Shown piece after piece: positions 1 to 5,154 of a DNA stretch of 5,154 nt. The stretch covers positions 1 through 5,154 of the forward strand of contig CAKQUI010000135.1 of the NCBI GenBank assembly GCA_934277495.1, written 5' to 3'. Every line of letters starts with the position of its first letter. Within the stretch, counting starts at the first letter, position 1. Both the position numbers and the translations under genes were made by a program. The stretch is from an uncultured Clostridia bacterium. GTDB taxonomy: Bacteria; Bacillota; Clostridia; Peptostreptococcales; Anaerovoracaceae. The notes below the pieces were generated by a model that was given only the letters and a program-made list of their open reading frames with translations, made no database searches and was not told where the DNA came from.

Positions 1-369
1 AGTATGACCTCTCCATGTAGTTACGATCTCTTTCAGTTCAGCTCTGTCTTCCTCTGAACGGAACGCCAGATTGTCTGAAGGTCTCTTGTCGAGAGTGTCA
101 AAGTCATCATAGAGCCATTTAGTAGTATCCGGATGAAGGATAACTGACTGGATACGGCTTCCCTGGTGACCTGCCATCTGTTCATCATCGTCGATGAAGA
201 TCTCCATGTTCTCCAGATAATGCTTGAATGCCTTGGCTCTTCTGAGGATGAAGTTGTCCATCGAAGGCTGGCTGTAGAATTCTGTGATGAGCCTTGCTCT
301 GTCAAGATCGAGTGTTGGCTGAGTGTTGCGGACTCTGTCGCTGAGTCTTGCTATTCTTTCTGAAAGCAT
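1..369 (-). CDS. Glycyl radical enzyme (pyruvate formate-lyase family), N-terminal 123 residues, cut by window edge
   Basis: Glycyl radical enzymes are strictly anaerobic catalysts. A partner radical-SAM activase installs a radical on a C-terminal Gly, and an active-site Cys thiyl then drives C-C, C-O, C-N or C-S cleavage of a small substrate. The visible part resembles the start of the PFL-like domain: an N-terminal helix with RIARLSDRVRNTQP (residues 5-18), DRARLITEFY (23-32), then RRAKAFKHYLENMEIFIDDDE (43-63), AGHQGSR (66-72) and KRPSDN (95-100), ending in TWRGHT at the edge. Families such as diol, glycerol and hydroxyproline dehydratases and choline lyase share this layout (known), so the subtype stays open. 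The catalytic Cys and the RVxG radical loop are outside the window. The start is the ATG at 369, preceded by GAAAGGAG with a 9-nt spacer. A sigma-54 promoter lies upstream. An activase gene would be expected further left. Family confidence is good; substrate is unknown. Confidence 0.8.
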   Translation of the reverse strand, partial: MLSERIARLSDRVRNTQPTLDLDRARLITEFYSQPSMDNFILRRAKAFKHYLENMEIFIDDDEQMAGHQGSRIQSVILHPDTTKWLYDDFDTLDKRPSDNLAFRSEEDRAELKEIVTTWRGHT

Positions 370-378
370 AATTAAAAT

Positions 379-386
379 CTCCTTTC
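379..386 (-). promoter_or_regulatory. Ribosome binding site of the glycyl radical enzyme gene
   Basis: GAAAGGAG on the minus strand, 9 nt upstream of the ATG at 369. It is a strong Shine-Dalgarno sequence and fixes the start, since no other in-frame start follows a comparable site. Confidence 0.8.
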
Positions 387-387
387 A

Positions 388-404
388 TGGTATTGTCATT
401 ACCA
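388..404 (-). repeat. Small stem-loop in the glycyl radical enzyme leader
   Basis: TGGTA (388-392) and TACCA (400-404) form a 5-bp stem with a 7-nt loop. It lies immediately upstream of the ribosome binding site and directly next to the larger inverted repeat at 406-430, so the two could stack as tandem hairpins in the mRNA leader. The short stem could also be chance. Confidence 0.3.
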
Positions 405-405
405 C

Positions 406-430
406 ATCAGCTGTATTTACTCCAGCTGAT
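406..430 (-). repeat. Perfect 8-bp inverted repeat in the glycyl radical enzyme leader
   Basis: Arms ATCAGCTG (406-413) and CAGCTGAT (423-430) are separated by 9 nt. With transcription starting near 450 from the sigma-54 promoter, the repeat falls at about +21 to +45 of the transcript. It may fold as an RNA hairpin or act as a protein-binding operator. The sequence cannot separate these, and no poly-U follows it, so it is not an intrinsic terminator. Confidence 0.5.
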
Positions 431-460
431 CATTATCTTGTTTTATCTGCCTATTATTAA

Positions 461-476
461 AGCAAGACCCGTGCCA
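461..476 (-). promoter_or_regulatory. Sigma-54 (RpoN/SigL) promoter, -24/-12, for the glycyl radical enzyme gene
   Basis: The minus strand reads TGGCACG (476-470), GGTC (469-466), TTGCT (465-461). This matches the established sigma-54 consensus TGGCACG-N4-TTGCW at every specified position, with the GG and GC dinucleotides correctly spaced. Counting from the -12 C at 462, transcription should begin near 450, giving a leader of about 81 nt. Promoters of this class need an AAA+ enhancer-binding activator (known). No convincing activator site was recognised upstream at 490-616, apart from a weak quasi-palindrome that overlaps the -24 element. The control implied is substrate- or signal-responsive induction of the enzyme. 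Confidence 0.85.
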
Positions 477-486
477 TGCATCGGCA
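472..486. repeat. Quasi-palindrome overlapping the sigma-54 -24 element
   Basis: The plus strand reads TGCC, ATGCAT, one extra C, then GGCA, giving arms TGCC/GGCA around the self-complementary ATGCAT. It covers part of the -24 box, so a bound protein would be expected to block sigma-54 polymerase. The single-base asymmetry makes coincidence plausible. Confidence 0.2.
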
Positions 487-616
487 ACATTTGTAATTTA
501 TTTCGATATTTTTTATCCAGTTAAGCCATGTCTGCTGTGTTAAAAAACCCTGAATCGTTGAAAATCCTGCAAAGTCAATCATTAAAAGATAATCCGTATG
601 AAAAATATTTTTTTAA

Positions 617-645
617 AAAAGCAGAAGGTGATCCCCTCTGCTTTT
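617..645 (-). terminator. Hairpin terminator (second, probably bidirectional)
   Basis: AAAAGCAGA (617-625) pairs with TCTGCTTTT (637-645) as a 9-bp stem. Two more G-C pairs (627/635, 628/634) are possible beyond an A-C mismatch. Read on the minus strand, the stem runs into six T residues; read on the plus strand it ends in TTTTCTT. It stands 87 bp beyond the end of the first terminator's tract and about 140 bp before the sigma-54 promoter. It would therefore insulate the glycyl radical enzyme gene from sbcDC read-through. Confidence 0.7.
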
Positions 646-660
646 CTTATATATTGTGGC

Positions 661-711
661 TGGCACGTATTTATCATCATACATTCTGTATATGTGTAAA
701 ATATGGCACGT
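661..711 (+). repeat. Direct repeat pair TGGCACGT
   Basis: TGGCACGT occurs at 661-668 and 704-711 on the plus strand, start to start 43 bp. Its first seven bases equal the sigma-54 -24 element, which also occurs on the opposite strand at 470-476. Neither copy has a proper -12 TTGC: the first is followed by TATCA at the right distance, the second by TTTTT. The role is unknown. The interval 646-732 otherwise shows no gene. Confidence 0.45.
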
Positions 712-732
712 TGTTTTTTGATAATATGCGCC

Positions 733-766
733 AAAAAATGCACATTCTTTTGACTGTGCATTTTTT
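733..766 (-). terminator. Intrinsic terminator of the sbcDC operon (bidirectional form)
   Basis: AAAAAATGCACA (733-744) and TGTGCATTTTTT (755-766) form a perfect 12-bp stem with a 10-nt loop. It begins 28 nt beyond the sbcC stop codon. On either strand the stem ends in at least six T residues, so it can terminate in both directions. An overlapping alternative hairpin (TGACTGTG 751-758 with CACAGTCA 769-776) shares the loop and part of the distal arm. Confidence 0.85.
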
Positions 767-776
767 TACACAGTCA
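751..776 (-). repeat. Alternative 8-bp hairpin overlapping the sbcDC terminator
   Basis: TGACTGTG (751-758) and CACAGTCA (769-776) are perfect inverted repeats around a 10-nt A/T-rich loop. The pairing uses bases 755-758, which also belong to the terminator stem, so the two structures exclude each other. In the sbcC transcript this hairpin is made first, an order that resembles an anti-terminator. No ligand or leader peptide is evident. Confidence 0.35.
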
Positions 777-794
777 TGCAGGATAGTCTGCTTA

Positions 795-3557
795 TCATAT
801 TAGCTCAACTCTGCTGCCGCCGCTCCGGTCTTTGGTGACACGAATCTGCCTGTCTATCTTCTCTTTGAGTTCCGGCACATGGGATATGATGCCCACGAGT
901 CTGTCACCTTCTGCCAGCCCTGACAGTGCTCTCATGGCCTGCTGCAGTGATTCTTCATCCAGCGAGCCAAAGCCTTCATCTATGAACATGGTATCCAGCC
1001 TGATGCCTCCCGCCGATGCCTGTATCTCATCCGAAAGTCCCAGTGCCAGGGAAAGTGATGCCTTGAATGATTCGCCGCCTGACAGTGTCTTCACGCTTCT
1101 CTCTGTACCGTTGTAGTGATCCACCACATCCAGCGACAATCCGCTCTGACTCCTGTTGTTGTCAGCCATACTGCTACGTTTGAGCTCATACTGTCCTCCT
1201 GACATCACCATGAAACGGACATTGGCACGGGATATTATCCTGTCGAAGTATGCAGTCTGGACATATGTTTCAAGCATGACTTTCTCTCTGCCTGACAGAT
1301 TGCCTCCTGCTGTGTCTGAAAGAGCTTTCATCCATCTCAGTTTTTTATCAGTATCAGCCATGCTTTCATTCTGCTTCTTCAGAGTTTCGTATACTCTGCG
1401 ATTGGCTGAAGCTCTGATATTTATATCCTTCAGACGTTTGTCAGCATCTTTTTTCTGCTCAGTAAGTTCCCGCATCCTCTGCGCAGCTTTGTCTTTATCT
1501 ATCTCCTGCCTGTCTTTCAGCAGTTCCTTCATACGGGATATCTCTGCTCTGAGACCTGCTGCCTTATTCTCATGTGCTTCCAGATCTTTCTTTACTGCTT
1601 TCTCCCTTTCTGTCAGTTCACCACATCTGTTTATCATATCGTCTATGACTTTCTGTGCTGCAGCCTCGTCATCATACTCCAGTTTATCTGCAAGCTGTGC
1701 TATACGTGAATCCAGTGCCTGGAGCTTTGCTTCTTCAGACTTGAGTTTTTCTCTGATATCAGAAACATTTTTGTCAAGTTTATCCTTGCCTTCTCTGAAC
1801 TGAGGTATTTTGAGCTCCAGCTCCTCCTTCCGAGCCAGTCTGTTCTTGTTTTCCGTCTGATCTTCTCTGAGCTTTTTCATTTTTTCGCTCAAAGATTTCC
1901 CGCTTTCTGCAAGCTGCTTATCCAGCTCTCCAAGACTTGTTCCCGGGAAAAGTTTCGAGGCAGCCTCAATAGCTGCGTTCTCCTTTGTCTCTACGTTCCC
2001 TTTGAGTTTGCTTGCTTTTTCACTGGCACTTCTCATTTCTGCATCGGCATCATCTGCTGCCTTTTTCATTCTGTCCAGTGCAGCTTTGGTAGGTGCCTGC
2101 GGGGATTTCTCTGCAGGATGGGGATGTTCGCAGGACCCGCATACCGGGCATGGCTGTCCCCCCTGAAGTGTAGCGGCCAGCACGCCAGCCTGCTCGTCGA
2201 GATACGCTTTGCTGTTTCTTTCATATGTATTCCTGGCCTCTGATGCCGACTTTTCCCTGGCCATGTATTCCTTCTGTGCTGTGCTGAGTTCGGTCCTTGC
2301 CTGTTCCAGGTTTCTGATATCTTCCGCAAGTTCTTTCAGGGATTTGTTTTCTCGCTTTACTTCTTCTATGGCAGTTTCTATCCTGACTTTTTCTTCACCG
2401 CATCCGGAAAGGCTCTTGCTTTCCTCCTCCATTTCACTGAGGTTTCCGGCAAGGTTTTCTGATCTTGCCTGCAGCTTTTCCAGCAGCTCATTTTTTTCAG
2501 CTACGCTGACGACAGCTGATTTCTGTTCCTTTCGCTTAGCAGCCAGCTCCTTATAATCCGGCAGCAATGTCTGGGCAGCTGCTATTTTGCGGTTAAGCTC
2601 CTCTGCCTGTGCAAGTCCCTGTTCTGCTTCTTTGTATATTCTTTTCAGCCTTTCATGCTCCGGCCCTGCGTCATCAAGAGCTTTCGAGGACTCTCTGAGG
2701 GATGCTTCTGTTTTTGCCTGCTCCCCGGCTTTCGCCAGCTGCTTTTCTATCTCTGTCAGCTCATCCTCCGCTGCAGACCGTGCTTTATCATATTTTGCTT
2801 CTGCACTTTCATCAGTGCAGATAAGTCTGTCAAGGAGCTGCATGATTTCCTCCGGAGGCATCTGCCCGTCCCTTGCCTTGACGGACTGAGGATAAAGCGG
2901 ATCGTCGTCGCTGCAATTTATATCCTGGATACACTGTTTTATACCTTCTGATGATATTTCATAAGTCTTTCTAAGACTTGATACTTCATCCTTCAGTCTT
3001 TCCTGAAGAGTCCTGTACAGCCCCGTATGGAAGATTTTCCTGAATATTTCCCGTCGTTCCTCTGTAGACGCCAGCAGCAGCTTCAGGAAATCCCCCTGCG
3101 CTATCATTGCGATCTGTGTGAACTGATCCCTGTCTATGCCCATGATCTCCACGATGGCACGGTTCACTTCCTTCATCTTCGTGATGACTCTGCCGTCATC
3201 AAAATGAAGCTCTGCATCAGCTTTCTCGCTGGTATATCCTTCGCCCCTGGTCTTCGGTCTCATATATTCGGGATTGCGTTTTACTGTATACTCTCTGCCG
3301 CCGTATGTAAAAGTCAGCTCCACCTCAGTGGGAGTAGAAGCCTGCGCATACTTCGATCTGAACATACCGGCGTCACGGCTGCTGCCGCTGGCCTGTCCGT
3401 ACAGCGCAAAGGTTATGGCGTCGAACACCGTCGTCTTGCCTGCGCCTGTATCTCCTGTTATGAGATAGATGCCGCCGTTTCCAAGTTTCGTAAAATCTAT
3501 CTCTGTCCTGCCTGCATAAGGTCCGAATGCGGACATCGTAAGTTTCACCGGTCTCAT
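795..3557 (-). CDS. sbcC: SbcC, Rad50/SMC-like ATPase subunit of the SbcCD nuclease
   Basis: SbcC binds ATP and DNA ends and drives SbcD, which clips hairpins, palindromic cruciforms and protein-blocked ends in the cytoplasm (known of the family). The 920-residue product has an N-terminal ATPase half with Walker A GDTGAGKTT (35-43) and the Q-loop IAQGDF (Gln154). A long charged coiled coil interrupted by the zinc hook CPVC (Cys470, Cys473) follows. The C-terminal half has signature LSGGES (825-830), Walker B TMFIDE (Asp860, Glu861), D-loop GSLD (864-867) and switch His893 in ISHVPE. Nothing needed for activity appears missing. It is somewhat shorter than E. coli SbcC (about 1,050), as expected of a shorter coiled coil. 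The start at 3557 is preferred over the in-frame ATG at 3572. It follows GGAGG by 7 nt, overlaps the sbcD stop as ATGA, and gives the family N-terminus MRPVKLTMSAFGPYAG. An extra Cys476 and His478/His480 lie next to the hook. Confidence 0.97.
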   Translation of the reverse strand: MRPVKLTMSAFGPYAGRTEIDFTKLGNGGIYLITGDTGAGKTTVFDAITFALYGQASGSSRDAGMFRSKYAQASTPTEVELTFTYGGREYTVKRNPEYMRPKTRGEGYTSEKADAELHFDDGRVITKMKEVNRAIVEIMGIDRDQFTQIAMIAQGDFLKLLLASTEERREIFRKIFHTGLYRTLQERLKDEVSSLRKTYEISSEGIKQCIQDINCSDDDPLYPQSVKARDGQMPPEEIMQLLDRLICTDESAEAKYDKARSAAEDELTEIEKQLAKAGEQAKTEASLRESSKALDDAGPEHERLKRIYKEAEQGLAQAEELNRKIAAAQTLLPDYKELAAKRKEQKSAVVSVAEKNELLEKLQARSENLAGNLSEMEEESKSLSGCGEEKVRIETAIEEVKRENKSLKELAEDIRNLEQARTELSTAQKEYMAREKSASEARNTYERNSKAYLDEQAGVLAATLQGGQPCPVCGSCEHPHPAEKSPQAPTKAALDRMKKAADDADAEMRSASEKASKLKGNVETKENAAIEAASKLFPGTSLGELDKQLAESGKSLSEKMKKLREDQTENKNRLARKEELELKIPQFREGKDKLDKNVSDIREKLKSEEAKLQALDSRIAQLADKLEYDDEAAAQKVIDDMINRCGELTEREKAVKKDLEAHENKAAGLRAEISRMKELLKDRQEIDKDKAAQRMRELTEQKKDADKRLKDINIRASANRRVYETLKKQNESMADTDKKLRWMKALSDTAGGNLSGREKVMLETYVQTAYFDRIISRANVRFMVMSGGQYELKRSSMADNNRSQSGLSLDVVDHYNGTERSVKTLSGGESFKASLSLALGLSDEIQASAGGIRLDTMFIDEGFGSLDEESLQQAMRALSGLAEGDRLVGIISHVPELKEKIDRQIRVTKDRSGGSRVELI

Positions 3558-4699
3558 TCCTGTCCCTCCCATATTTCTTCGATCAGTCCGCTGACGAAGT
3601 TCTTCTGTTCATCGGACATAGGCATATCGTTCTGCATCTCGTAAAAATCACCGAATATATCCAGTGGTGAACTTTTCTCACTGCATGCTGTATCAGTTAC
3701 GGTCGTACCGCTTCTTGTCCGCCGGTTGTCATAATCCAGCTTCATAAGATACGGATATATCACCCGCAGCCTCGCCACAGCTTCGGGCACATCCTCTTCA
3801 TCTGTAAGGGTTATATGTATATAGTTGTTTTTCCATGCTGCACCGTCATAAAAACTGCGTGCAGTCAGTTCATCGTATGTACCTTTTATCTCCTTCATAT
3901 CACGGAAAGGCACCAGTGGTATCATGCGTGTACTGACATCACCGCCGGGACCTATCTCTGCCACCGTAACCGATTTGTGATGTCCTGCTTCGGAAAACGA
4001 ATATTTTAGAGGACTGCCACAGTATCTTATGCGCCCATGCACCATGTCCTGCGGTCCGTGTATATGACCCAGCGCCACATAATCGAAACCATCGAACACC
4101 GATGCGTCCACATTGTCGGACCCTCCCACCGACAGTTCTTCGGATTCACTTTGCTGCGCTCCTGTGACGAACTGATGGGTTATGAGTATACTGCGCCTTT
4201 CTTTATCGACAGGCATATGATCTACAGCAGTCCTGACTGCATCTGTATACGACACAATGCTCTCCGCTTCATCATGAAAAGCATTGCGTACATGCACCGG
4301 CTTTATGAAAGGCAGCATGAACACATCCACCTGGCCGTACTCATCCGCTATGCTCACCTGCTTCACATCTCCGTTATATACAGGCGACAGATAAATGCCT
4401 GCACTGTCCATCAGCCTGTTTCCAAAGGACAGTCTCTCCGGAGAATCATGATTGCCGCTTATTATGAACACAGGTATGTCCAGGGCTGCCAGCCTTACGA
4501 GAAAGTCATCGAAGACCTCCACAGCTTCAGCCGAAGGCACAGGCTTGTCATAGACATCGCCTGCTATAGCTATACAGTCCGGTTTCTCATCGGCAATGAT
4601 CCTGATAATCTCCCTGAGTATATATTTCTGATCGTCTATCATCGAAAAGCCGTTGACCCGCTTGCCTATATGCAGGTCAGACAAATGTATCAGTTTCAT
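3554..4699 (-). CDS. sbcD: SbcD, Mre11-like Mn-dependent nuclease subunit of SbcCD
   Basis: SbcD is the nuclease partner of SbcC: a metallophosphoesterase with 3'-5' exonuclease and endonuclease activity on hairpins and blocked double-strand ends (known). All phosphoesterase motifs are visible in order: DLH (Asp8, His10), GDVYD (47-51, metal-bridging Asp48), GNHD (82-85, catalytic His84), ITHQ (His175) and GHIH (211-214, His212 and His214). After residue 215 comes GSPLKYSFSE and a C-terminal capping domain that would help bind DNA. At 381 residues it has the usual length. The start follows GGGAGGA at good distance and gives the typical MKLIHLSDLHIG. It is first in the operon and overlaps sbcC by 4 bp, as common for these subunits. 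A promoter with a LexA-like box precedes it, so induction by DNA damage is likely but inferred. Confidence 0.97.
   Translation of the reverse strand: MKLIHLSDLHIGKRVNGFSMIDDQKYILREIIRIIADEKPDCIAIAGDVYDKPVPSAEAVEVFDDFLVRLAALDIPVFIISGNHDSPERLSFGNRLMDSAGIYLSPVYNGDVKQVSIADEYGQVDVFMLPFIKPVHVRNAFHDEAESIVSYTDAVRTAVDHMPVDKERRSILITHQFVTGAQQSESEELSVGGSDNVDASVFDGFDYVALGHIHGPQDMVHGRIRYCGSPLKYSFSEAGHHKSVTVAEIGPGGDVSTRMIPLVPFRDMKEIKGTYDELTARSFYDGAAWKNNYIHITLTDEEDVPEAVARLRVIYPYLMKLDYDNRRTRSGTTVTDTACSEKSSPLDIFGDFYEMQNDMPMSDEQKNFVSGLIEEIWEGQE
3564..3570 (-). promoter_or_regulatory. Ribosome binding site deciding the sbcC start
   Basis: GGGAGGG lies within the last sbcD codons; its GGAGG core ends 7 nt before the ATG at 3557. 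The earlier in-frame ATG at 3572 overlaps this site and so would lack it. This supports translation of sbcC from 3557, coupled to termination of sbcD. Confidence 0.8.
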
Positions 4700-4706
4700 A
4701 TAACAT

Positions 4707-4713
4707 TCCTCCC
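4707..4713 (-). promoter_or_regulatory. Ribosome binding site of sbcD
   Basis: GGGAGGA ends 7 nt before the ATG at 4699. A second ATG lying between them is out of frame with sbcD. Confidence 0.75.
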
Positions 4714-4734
4714 ATATTCTCTGATATATGAGCC

Positions 4735-4763
4735 ATTATATCAAACATCTGTTCTATTTGCAA
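4735..4763 (-). promoter_or_regulatory. Sigma-A promoter of the sbcDC operon, with extended -10
   Basis: On the minus strand the -35 is TTGCAA (4763-4758; 4 of 6 to TTGACA), the spacer is exactly 17 bp, and the -10 is TATAAT (4740-4735), a full match. The -10 is preceded by TGA, forming the extended TGnTATAAT element. Transcription should start near 4728, leaving a leader of about 29 nt before sbcD. The sequence upstream of the -35 is A/T-rich (GGAAAAATA). Confidence 0.85.
4743..4754 (-). promoter_or_regulatory. LexA-like SOS box inside the sbcDC promoter
   Basis: The minus strand reads GAAC-AGAT-GTTT in the 17-bp spacer between -35 and -10. The Gram-positive LexA (DinR) box is CGAAC-N4-GTTCG in Bacillus subtilis, and clostridial sites commonly tolerate GTTT in the second half (known). 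Including the flanking bases, 11 of 14 positions agree with CGAACATATGTTCG. A repressor bound here would cover both promoter elements. The operon it controls is a DNA repair nuclease, which fits. That LexA is the binding protein is inference. Confidence 0.6.
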
Positions 4764-4821
4764 TATTTTTCCATAAAACAGAAGCAGCTTCACCATGTAT
4801 GATCATATGAAACTTTTGTTG

Positions 4822-4835
4822 ATATTCCGGAATAT
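4822..4835. repeat. Perfect 14-bp palindrome ATATTCCGGAATAT
   Basis: The sequence equals its own reverse complement over 14 bases. It lies 3 bp from the ABC transporter terminator and about 60 bp upstream of the sbcDC -35 element. It has no spacer, so it is a poor RNA hairpin and a better candidate for a dimeric protein site. One such palindrome can occur by chance in a window of this size. Confidence 0.4.
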
Positions 4836-4838
4836 TTA

Positions 4839-4865
4839 AAAGACCGCCTTTTTACGACGGTCTTT
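4839..4865 (-). terminator. Terminator of the ABC transporter gene
   Basis: AAAGACCG (4839-4846) pairs with CGGTCTTT (4858-4865), an 8-bp stem with an 11-nt loop, starting 28 nt beyond the transporter stop codon. On the minus strand it ends in TTTTAAAT, a rather short T tract. On the plus strand it runs into TTTGATTTCTTTC. It should separate the transporter from sbcDC, though some read-through is possible. Confidence 0.75.
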
Positions 4866-4893
4866 GATTTCTTTCATTATTATATGAATGATA

Positions 4894-5154
4894 CTACAGC
4901 TTCCAGCCTACGGCTTTTTCTCTTGATCCTATGAATCTCCTGTATATGCCATCCTGCTGCATGAGTTCTTCATGTCTGCCCTGCTGCACGATCCTGCCTT
5001 TGTCTATAACTACGATCTGGTCTGCGTGGCGCACTGTCTTGAGACGGTGGGCTATCATTATGACTGTTTTATCGGCTGTCAGAGCCTCAACAGCTTCAGT
5101 CAGCTCTTTTTCATTCTCAGGATCCACATTGGCTGTAGCTTCGTCCAGGATTAT
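4894..5154 (-). CDS. ABC exporter (type I, fused membrane/ATPase) C-terminus, cut by window edge
   Basis: Only the last 86 residues are in the window; the gene runs in from the right edge. They hold the end of the nucleotide-binding domain: Walker B with catalytic Glu in IILDEAT (Asp4, Glu5 of the visible part), D-loop ANVD (8-11), the switch histidine in IAHRL (His36), and the closing IVVIDKGRIVQQGRHEELM. The tail YRRFIGSREKAVGWKL resembles ABC exporters in which the membrane domain precedes the ATPase in one chain, often as heterodimers for drugs, peptides or siderophore-type compounds (known). Substrate and partner cannot be told. The GTG at 5127 is an internal Val codon, not a start, since the reading frame continues through the Walker B motif to the edge. 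The stop is TAG, followed by a terminator. Confidence 0.92.
   Translation of the reverse strand: MILDEATANVDPENEKELTEAVEALTADKTVIMIAHRLKTVRHADQIVVIDKGRIVQQGRHEELMQQDGIYRRFIGSREKAVGWKL

Noticed and set aside
33..305. 90-codon minus-strand frame beginning MTEQGSSQNS
   Set aside because: It is an out-of-frame shadow of the glycyl radical enzyme gene, whose own frame gives a family-like protein with a proper ribosome binding site.
432..455. Sigma-A promoter for the glycyl radical enzyme with -10 GATAAT (432-437)
   Set aside because: The only hexamer at suitable spacing, TTTAAT, is a poor -35, whereas the sigma-54 match just upstream is complete.
528..803. 91-codon plus-strand frame in the intergenic region
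   Set aside because: It has no Shine-Dalgarno sequence, passes through both terminator hairpins, and has the composition of noncoding A/T-rich DNA.
1156..1803. 215-codon open frame on the plus strand
   Set aside because: It is antisense to the SbcC coiled coil, very rich in Ser and Leu as expected from the complement of charged helical codons, and has no recognisable domain.
2131..2150. Possible extra zinc site in SbcC (CPVCGSC)
   Set aside because: CPVC is the ordinary SbcC zinc hook; the nearby third Cys and two His are close to common variants of this loop and do not show a new domain.
3027..3644. 205-codon open frame on the plus strand
   Set aside because: It lies opposite the SbcC ATPase N-terminus and SbcD C-terminus, with no plausible protein features.
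4037..4810. 257-codon open frame on the plus strand
   Set aside because: It is antisense to sbcD and its promoter, shows no family motif, and runs through the operon's promoter; the minus-strand frame has all nuclease motifs.
4894..5127. Small 77-residue gene starting at a GTG
   Set aside because: The frame stays open to the window edge and the preceding residues complete the Walker B motif, so the GTG is an internal Val of a larger ABC transporter.
1..5154. CRISPR arrays, tRNA or rRNA genes, transposases, phage genes or a novel defence cassette
   Set aside because: No spaced repeat array, cloverleaf-like sequence, transposase motif or terminal inverted repeats were seen. sbcDC is a housekeeping repair operon and the other two genes are metabolic or transport genes.

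Overview
The window reads as a chromosomal segment of an anaerobic, low-to-moderate-GC Gram-positive bacterium, most likely a member of the Clostridia. The grounds are strong GGAGG-type ribosome binding sites, a SbcC protein of the Firmicutes style (N-terminus MRPVKLTMSAFGPYAG), free use of AGA and ATA codons, and a glycyl radical enzyme, which requires anaerobiosis. This placement is inference; no rRNA or other taxonomic marker is present. All four genes lie on the minus strand, so transcription runs from right to left.

Right edge (4894-5154): the C-terminal end of an ABC exporter nucleotide-binding domain, closed by a hairpin terminator at 4839-4865. The spacer 4700-4838 then holds a 14-bp perfect palindrome and a very good sigma-A promoter for the next two genes. 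Its -35 is TTGCAA, the spacer is 17 bp, and it has an extended -10, TGATATAAT. A LexA-like box (GAAC-N4-GTTT) sits inside the promoter spacer, which suggests SOS control.

Centre (795-4699): a two-gene operon, sbcD (nuclease) followed by sbcC (SMC/Rad50-like ATPase with a zinc hook). They are coupled by a 4-bp ATGA overlap. Together they encode the Mre11-Rad50-type complex that opens hairpin and protein-blocked DNA ends. Both proteins keep every catalytic motif I looked for. sbcC begins at 3557, not at the upstream in-frame ATG at 3572.

Left intergenic region (370-794): a 12-bp perfect terminator hairpin just after sbcC, a second terminator-like hairpin 87 bp further on, and a pair of TGGCACGT direct repeats between them. 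After these comes a textbook sigma-54 promoter (TGGCACG-N4-TTGCT) pointing left. Its predicted roughly 80-nt leader carries two tandem stem-loops and a GAAAGGAG ribosome binding site.

Left edge (1-369): the first 123 residues of a pyruvate formate-lyase-like glycyl radical enzyme driven by that sigma-54 promoter. Its subtype cannot be decided because the active-site Cys and the glycyl radical loop lie outside the window. The most interesting content is regulatory: a sigma-54-controlled glycyl radical enzyme beside a probably SOS-controlled sbcDC operon. I see no clear sign of an undescribed defence or mobile system.
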